Shown here: positions 60,251 to 64,000 of the stretch, in pieces | Position numbering within the stretch: the first letter of the stretch is position 1 | How the letters are laid out: each line of letters starts with the position of its first letter | Assembly: GCF_018613835.1 (NCBI RefSeq) | Contig: NZ_JAGGPM010000016.1 | Span: 1 to 64,000 of the forward strand | From: Arthrobacter sp. ISL-5 | GTDB taxonomy: Bacteria; Actinomycetota; Actinomycetes; Actinomycetales; Micrococcaceae | Direction: 5' to 3' | Length of the DNA stretch: 64,000 nt | Notes under the pieces: model-generated | The model's input: the letters and a program-made list of their open reading frames with translations, nothing else | Database searches by the model: none | What the model was told of the DNA's origin: nothing | Translations under genes and position numbers: made by a program

Positions 60251-60906
60251 AGCTCCCGGGCCTGCAGGCCCCGCGAGGCGACGGCCGAGACCAGCATGGA
60301 ACCTGCAGCCATGACCGGGTCGATCACCGGAATCCCGAGCCTGCTCCGCAGGACGTCCGCCATGCCGATGCTCGTCAGCCCGGTGCTTGCCTCAACGATG
60401 ACATCCGCGCCGGCATCCACCAGCATGTGGGCGGCGGCGAGGGCGTCGAAGATTCCCGTCGGCAGGAGGAAACCTTCGGGGGTCTCCACGCTCTCCGGGC
60501 CGTCGATCAGCAGCATCCGCTCCCCGAGGGCGTCCGAGATCGGGCCCGGCACCGAGTGCTTCAGGCCCAGGACGCCCACCCGGCCGCCGAACGTGAGCGC
60601 GGCGGCAGCCGCCGCGGAACCGGCACCGATCACCGGAATCTTCACCAGGCCGCGCACCTCCGCCAGGCCGGGGTCGGCGGCGCAGCTGACAATCAGGGCA
60701 TCAACGTCGCCGGCCATGTCGAGCGCCAGCTCCACGACCTTCGGAACCGCGCGCCGCAACGACTCCGCGTCGTAAACCCCCGACGGCTGGTCCGGGATGC
60801 ACCGCGACGTCACGTCGAAGCCGAAGGTCTCCTGCAGCAGCTTTCCGTGGGAGTTCAGCAGACGCCGGTCCGACGTCGTCAAAACCCGGATGATTCCTAC
60901 GCGCAT
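60238..60906 (-). CDS. Asp/Glu/hydantoin racemase-superfamily protein
   Basis: This 222-residue protein has the racemase fold: MRVGIIRVLTTSD at the N-terminus and VDALIVSCAADPGLAEVR with the first catalytic Cys. The second catalytic Cys, normally in a GC(T/A)G motif, is replaced by Ser in IVEASTGLTSIGM. A two-Cys racemase mechanism is therefore doubtful. Related one-Cys or Cys-altered enzymes include decarboxylases and maleate isomerase. A hydantoin/allantoin or maleate-type substrate is possible. The start is ATG 60906. Confidence 0.75.
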   Translation of the reverse strand: MRVGIIRVLTTSDRRLLNSHGKLLQETFGFDVTSRCIPDQPSGVYDAESLRRAVPKVVELALDMAGDVDALIVSCAADPGLAEVRGLVKIPVIGAGSAAAAAALTFGGRVGVLGLKHSVPGPISDALGERMLLIDGPESVETPEGFLLPTGIFDALAAAHMLVDAGADVIVEASTGLTSIGMADVLRSRLGIPVIDPVMAAGSMLVSAVASRGLQARELQTV

Positions 60907-61035
60907 GGTCCATGCCTTCCCCGAGCGGATCATTTGGTTCCACAGTATCCAGCCAATATTTCGGCCGGTTTACCGGAAAATGACTTTCGGAAACATCCCC
61001 GCCGCTAAGCCGCACCCGCACCCGCACCCGCCGCC

Positions 61036-61132
61036 GCGCGAACTGTCAGATAACGCCCTGTTTCCCGCGTTTTGAGGGCATTACCTGCCCGTTCGCGCTG
61101 CAGGAAGGGGCTGAATTGTCCGTTCGCGCTGT
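61036..61132. repeat. Composite repeat copy 1 (REP-like)
   Basis: Three related elements of about 25 bases follow each other: GCGCGAACTGTCAGATAACG forward (61036), then two reverse copies ending CCCGTTCGCGCTG (to 61101) and TCCGTTCGCGCTG (to 61131). The first two form a large hairpin. The copy begins 13 bases after the carboxylate-amine ligase stop on the minus strand and has the same internal order as the copy at 62431-62530. Confidence 0.7.
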
Positions 61133-61144
61133 GGAGGAAGGCGA

Positions 61145-62383
61145 TCAGGACTGGCGGACGCGCAGCAGCTCGGGCACCGGAACAGCGTCCGCGTCGTCCG
61201 CGTGGCCCACCGTCCCCCGCAGTGTGGCCCGGACGGCATGCGCGACGACGGCACCCAGCCCGCCGTCGTCGGGCGCTGCCTTCTCCATCACCGTTTCGCG
61301 GATGGTGCGCTGCTCCGCAGCGCCGGTTCCGCGCGCGATGATCTCCTCGACGCCCTGTCTGGCGAGCTCGAGCTCCCCGTTCTCGGCCAGGACCGGCTCG
61401 AGGAAGTCAACCAGCGAGCGCGCCACGTCGGCGGCGGGTGCCGGCCTGAAGCTGCCGAAATCCAGCAGCTCCCCGCGCAGGCCGAAGTTGCTCGCCTGCC
61501 AGGCGGCCATGCGCAGCAGCACCGTGGGGACAGGTGCCGGCTCCACGCCGTCGCGCCATTCCCTGCCCGCGGACTCCACCAGCGCGCGCACCAGGACGGC
61601 GATCAGCGCGGCGTCCTCGGCACGGAGGCAGACGTCCGCCACGCGCACTTCCACAGTCGGATGGTTCCGGGAGAGGCGGGCGTCAAAGTAGATCATGCCT
61701 TCGTCAAACACCACGCCGCTTTCCAGCAGCCGGGTCACGACGCGCCGGTAGGAGGACAGGCTGCCGTAGATGGCGGTCGGGCCCGACGACGGCCAGCGGT
61801 TCCACGCCTGCGTCCGGTAGCTTTCGAATCCGGTTTCTACGCCGTTCCAGAACGGGGAGTTGGCGCTGAGCGCTATTAGAACTGCCAGCTTGTCCCGGAT
61901 CCGGTCCAGGACGGCCACCCCTTCGTCCGGGGATTCGATGTAGGTGTGGACGTGGAAGCCGCAGGTCAGCTGTTCCTGGGCTGTCAGTCCAAAACGTTCC
62001 AGCATTCTGGCGTAGCGCGGGTCCGGTGTGGTGTGGCTGGAGAGGGCCAGCGGCGAGGTGGCCAGCGCGGCCACCCGCGCGCCCTGCCTCTGGGCGGCTT
62101 CATCCGCCATGACCCGGCCTGCGAGGATCTGGCGGAGCAGTTCCGCACGGTCCAGGCAGGGGCGCGTCTGGGTCTCAATCTGCTCAAGCTTGAGTTCGGC
62201 GCTCAAGCCCATTTCGTCGTCGTCGGCCGTTGCAGTGGCCTGCTTCTGCAGCAGCCGGGGTTTGTCCGGTGCGTCGTCGGCCGCGAGTTTGCGGCCGGCC
62301 AGCAGCGCATCGGCGAGCGCAAGCGGTTCGCCGCTGTCCGGATGCACGATCAGCAGTTCTTCCTCGACCCCAAAAGTCCGCAT
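61145..62383 (-). CDS. Carboxylate-amine ligase, glutamate-cysteine-ligase (YbdK) type
   Basis: This 412-residue enzyme belongs to the GCS2/YbdK family, which joins an amino group to a glutamate-like carboxylate with ATP. The start [23 protein letters not shown] (ATG 62383) holds the metal-binding EEE. Further motifs are [47 protein letters not shown] and [20 protein letters not shown]. Actinobacteria make mycothiol, not glutathione, so a true glutathione role is unlikely and the product is unknown. The gene is bracketed by two copies of a composite repeat. Confidence 0.85.
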   Translation of the reverse strand: MRTFGVEEELLIVHPDSGEPLALADALLAGRKLAADDAPDKPRLLQKQATATADDDEMGLSAELKLEQIETQTRPCLDRAELLRQILAGRVMADEAAQRQGARVAALATSPLALSSHTTPDPRYARMLERFGLTAQEQLTCGFHVHTYIESPDEGVAVLDRIRDKLAVLIALSANSPFWNGVETGFESYRTQAWNRWPSSGPTAIYGSLSSYRRVVTRLLESGVVFDEGMIYFDARLSRNHPTVEVRVADVCLRAEDAALIAVLVRALVESAGREWRDGVEPAPVPTVLLRMAAWQASNFGLRGELLDFGSFRPAPAADVARSLVDFLEPVLAENGELELARQGVEEIIARGTGAAEQRTIRETVMEKAAPDDGGLGAVVAHAVRATLRGTVGHADDADAVPVPELLRVRQS

Positions 62384-62430
62384 GCCTACATTGTGCGCCA
62401 GACCAGCCAAAACGTCCCCGACATGACGAA

Positions 62431-62530
62431 GCGCGAACGAGCAGTTAACGCCCTCAAATCCGTCCGGAGGGGTCGTTATCTGCCAGTTCGCGCTTCGAGA
62501 AGGGGGCTTAAGTGTCCGTTCGTGCTCTGG
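62431..62530. repeat. Composite repeat copy 2 (REP-like)
   Basis: GCGCGAACGAGCAGTTAACG forward (62431), then reverse elements ending CCAGTTCGCGCTTC (about 62494) and TCCGTTCGTGCTCTGG (62530). The order (one forward, two reverse) and length match the copy at 61036-61132. It fills most of the gap between the ligase and murA genes and could also terminate murA transcription. Confidence 0.7.
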
Positions 62531-62544
62531 CTTAGTCGTGGAAG

Positions 62545-64000
62545 TTAGTCCTGGAAGTACTCGATCTTGGCGCCGATGGTGTTAAGGCGCTCCGCCAGGT
62601 CCTCGTAGCCGCGCTCAATCACATAGATGTTGCGCAGTTCGGACACCCCCCGCGCTGCGAGCATGGCCAGGAGCAGGCAGGCTGCCGGGCGGAGGGCCGG
62701 CGGGCAGCCCACCTCGGCGGCGCGCCACCGGGTGGGGCCGTTGACGTAGATCCGGTGCGGATCCAGCAGCTGCACGCGGGCACCCAGCTTGTTCAGTTCC
62801 GTAAGGTAGATGGCGCGGTTCTCGTAGACCCAGTCGTGGATCATGGTCTGGCCCTCCGCGTTGCCGGCAATGACAGCGAAGAACGGCAGGTTGTCGATGT
62901 TCAGCCCCGGGAACGGCATGGGGTGGATCTTGTCCTCCGGCGCGCGCAGTTCGGAGGGTTTGGTTGTCACGTCCACCAGCCGGGTGCGGCCGTTGCGGGC
63001 CATGTACTCACCGGAAACCTCCAGCTGCTGGCCCATCTGTTCCAGGGTAGCGAGCTCGATTTCCATGAACTCGATGGGTACCCGGCGGATGGTCACCTCG
63101 GAGTTGGTTACGATTCCGGCGGTGATGAGGCTCATCGCCTCGATCGGGTCCTCCGACGGGAAGTATTCGATGTCGACGTCGATGGACGGCTTGCCGGTGA
63201 TCTTCAGGGTTGTGGTGCCCACGCCGTCGATCTCCACGCCCAGCCTCTGCAGATAGAAGCAGAGGTCCTGCACCATGTAGTTGGGGCTGGCGTTCCGGAT
63301 GATGGTGGTGCCGGGGCGGTGGGCGGCGGCCATGATGGCATTTTCCGTGACCGTGTCCCCGCGTTCGGTCAGCACGAAGGACCGGTCAAGATCGTCCGAC
63401 GGCGGTGCCTGCACCGTGTAGAAGCCGGCGGTGGCCTCCACCGACAGCCCGAACTGGCGCAGCGCCTGCATGTGCGGCTCCACGGTGCGGGTTCCCAGGT
63501 CGCAACCGCCGGCGTAGGGAAGACGGTATTCGGCGGTCTGGTCCAGCAGCGGCCCGAGGAGCATGATCACGCTGCGGGTCCGGCGTGCGGCCTCGACGTC
63601 CATGGACGCGAGGTCCAGGACTGCGGGGCGGCGGAGCTGGAGATCGTTGTCGTTGAGCCAGGTGCATTCGACGCCGATGCTGGTGAGCACCTCGACGATC
63701 CTGTTGACTTCCTCAATCCGGGCCAGCCGGCGAAGCGTGGTGGTGCCGCGGTTGATGAGGCTGGCACAGAGCAGCGCCACGCCGGCATTCTTGCTCGTGT
63801 TGACATCAACGGAGCCGGAGAGCGTCTGGCCGCCTTCCACGCGGAGGTGGGTCATCTGGGACTTGCCGAGTTGGACGATGCTCCGGCCAAAGATCGCTTC
63901 GAGCCGCTGGATCATTTTCAGGCTCAGATTCTGTTTGCCCTGCTCCATCCGGGCCACGGCGCTCTGGCTGGTCCCGAGCTCGGCGGCAAGCTGCTCCTGG
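62545..64000 (-). CDS. murA: UDP-GlcNAc enolpyruvyl transferase with N-terminal HTH (partial)
   Basis: The gene runs off the right edge, so its start is missing. The visible 484 codons begin with an XRE-type helix-turn-helix ([20 protein letters not shown], then [18 protein letters not shown]) fused to a full MurA domain (from [18 protein letters not shown]). MurA makes the first committed precursor of peptidoglycan and is the fosfomycin target. It keeps the Lys-Asn pair in NTSKNAG and the catalytic Cys in [14 protein letters not shown], so fosfomycin sensitivity by that criterion is expected. The HTH may let the enzyme regulate its own gene. Confidence 0.93.
   Translation of the reverse strand, partial: QEQLAAELGTSQSAVARMEQGKQNLSLKMIQRLEAIFGRSIVQLGKSQMTHLRVEGGQTLSGSVDVNTSKNAGVALLCASLINRGTTTLRRLARIEEVNRIVEVLTSIGVECTWLNDNDLQLRRPAVLDLASMDVEAARRTRSVIMLLGPLLDQTAEYRLPYAGGCDLGTRTVEPHMQALRQFGLSVEATAGFYTVQAPPSDDLDRSFVLTERGDTVTENAIMAAAHRPGTTIIRNASPNYMVQDLCFYLQRLGVEIDGVGTTTLKITGKPSIDVDIEYFPSEDPIEAMSLITAGIVTNSEVTIRRVPIEFMEIELATLEQMGQQLEVSGEYMARNGRTRLVDVTTKPSELRAPEDKIHPMPFPGLNIDNLPFFAVIAGNAEGQTMIHDWVYENRAIYLTELNKLGARVQLLDPHRIYVNGPTRWRAAEVGCPPALRPAACLLLAMLAARGVSELRNIYVIERGYEDLAERLNTIGAKIEYFQD

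Overview
The window is high-GC chromosomal DNA from an actinobacterium, most likely an Arthrobacter/Pseudarthrobacter-type Micrococcaceae. The evidence is a dnaK-grpE-dnaJ-hspR heat-shock operon controlled by HspR (HAIR) operators, a MurA carrying an N-terminal helix-turn-helix domain, a SAM-IV-type riboswitch before a metZ operon, a DtxR/IdeR-type iron box, and actinobacterial codon use with GTG/TTG starts. I see no rRNA, tRNA, CRISPR array, phage genes or insertion sequence.

Layout. 1-5.5 kb: a DHA2-type efflux pump with a divergent MarR regulator, a short adenylate kinase and a CitA/DcuS-type two-component pair. 5.6-11.9 kb: a quinone/hydroquinone stress locus. One operon (yceI, AhpD-like, pirin, GNAT, maleylacetate reductase) and, across a MarR gene, a ring-cleaving dioxygenase plus carboxylesterase share a nearly identical operator placed at both predicted transcription starts. 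11.9-14.1 kb: a membrane protein and two dihydrofolate-reductase-like proteins. 14.1-16.4 kb: a decayed sugar-acid module (an SDR with a stop codon and a frameshifted ApnL-like gene). 16.4-24.2 kb: glutamine-synthetase-like plus amidohydrolase pair, a TctCBA tricarboxylate transporter coupled to a universal stress protein, and a hydroxyacid dehydrogenase. 24.2-26.9 kb: a large PEP-utilising/rifampin-phosphotransferase-like gene split by an amber codon, with a 17-bp tandem repeat upstream. 27.1-31.4 kb: the heat-shock operon. 31.5-37.3 kb: an acidic repeat protein, a sugar ABC importer without its own ATPase, and a TetR regulator divergent from an NAD-dependent oxidoreductase.

37.5-50.9 kb: a Nudix-like orphan, an amino-acid permease, a methyltransferase, a LysE exporter, folate genes (a P-loop-PabB fusion and a PabC-like aminotransferase) around a tyrosine phosphatase and a cardiolipin synthase, an alpha/beta hydrolase, a degraded FAD oxidoreductase and an EAL protein with degenerate catalytic motifs. 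51.0-57.2 kb: a sulfur island. A flavin monooxygenase, a HAL-like lyase without the MIO-forming tripeptide and a cysteine-synthase homologue form one operon; divergent from it a riboswitch precedes DUF1737, rhodanese and metZ genes. 57.3-64 kb: an iron-box-controlled adenylation-carrier-acyltransferase fusion, a racemase-like protein, a carboxylate-amine ligase flanked by two copies of a composite repeat, and HTH-MurA running off the end.

The best candidates for undescribed biology are the MIO-less lyase operon, the iron-regulated adenylation/acyltransferase fusion, and the coupled hydroquinone regulon. Four genes carry disabling lesions, which is either real decay or sequencing error; reads would decide.
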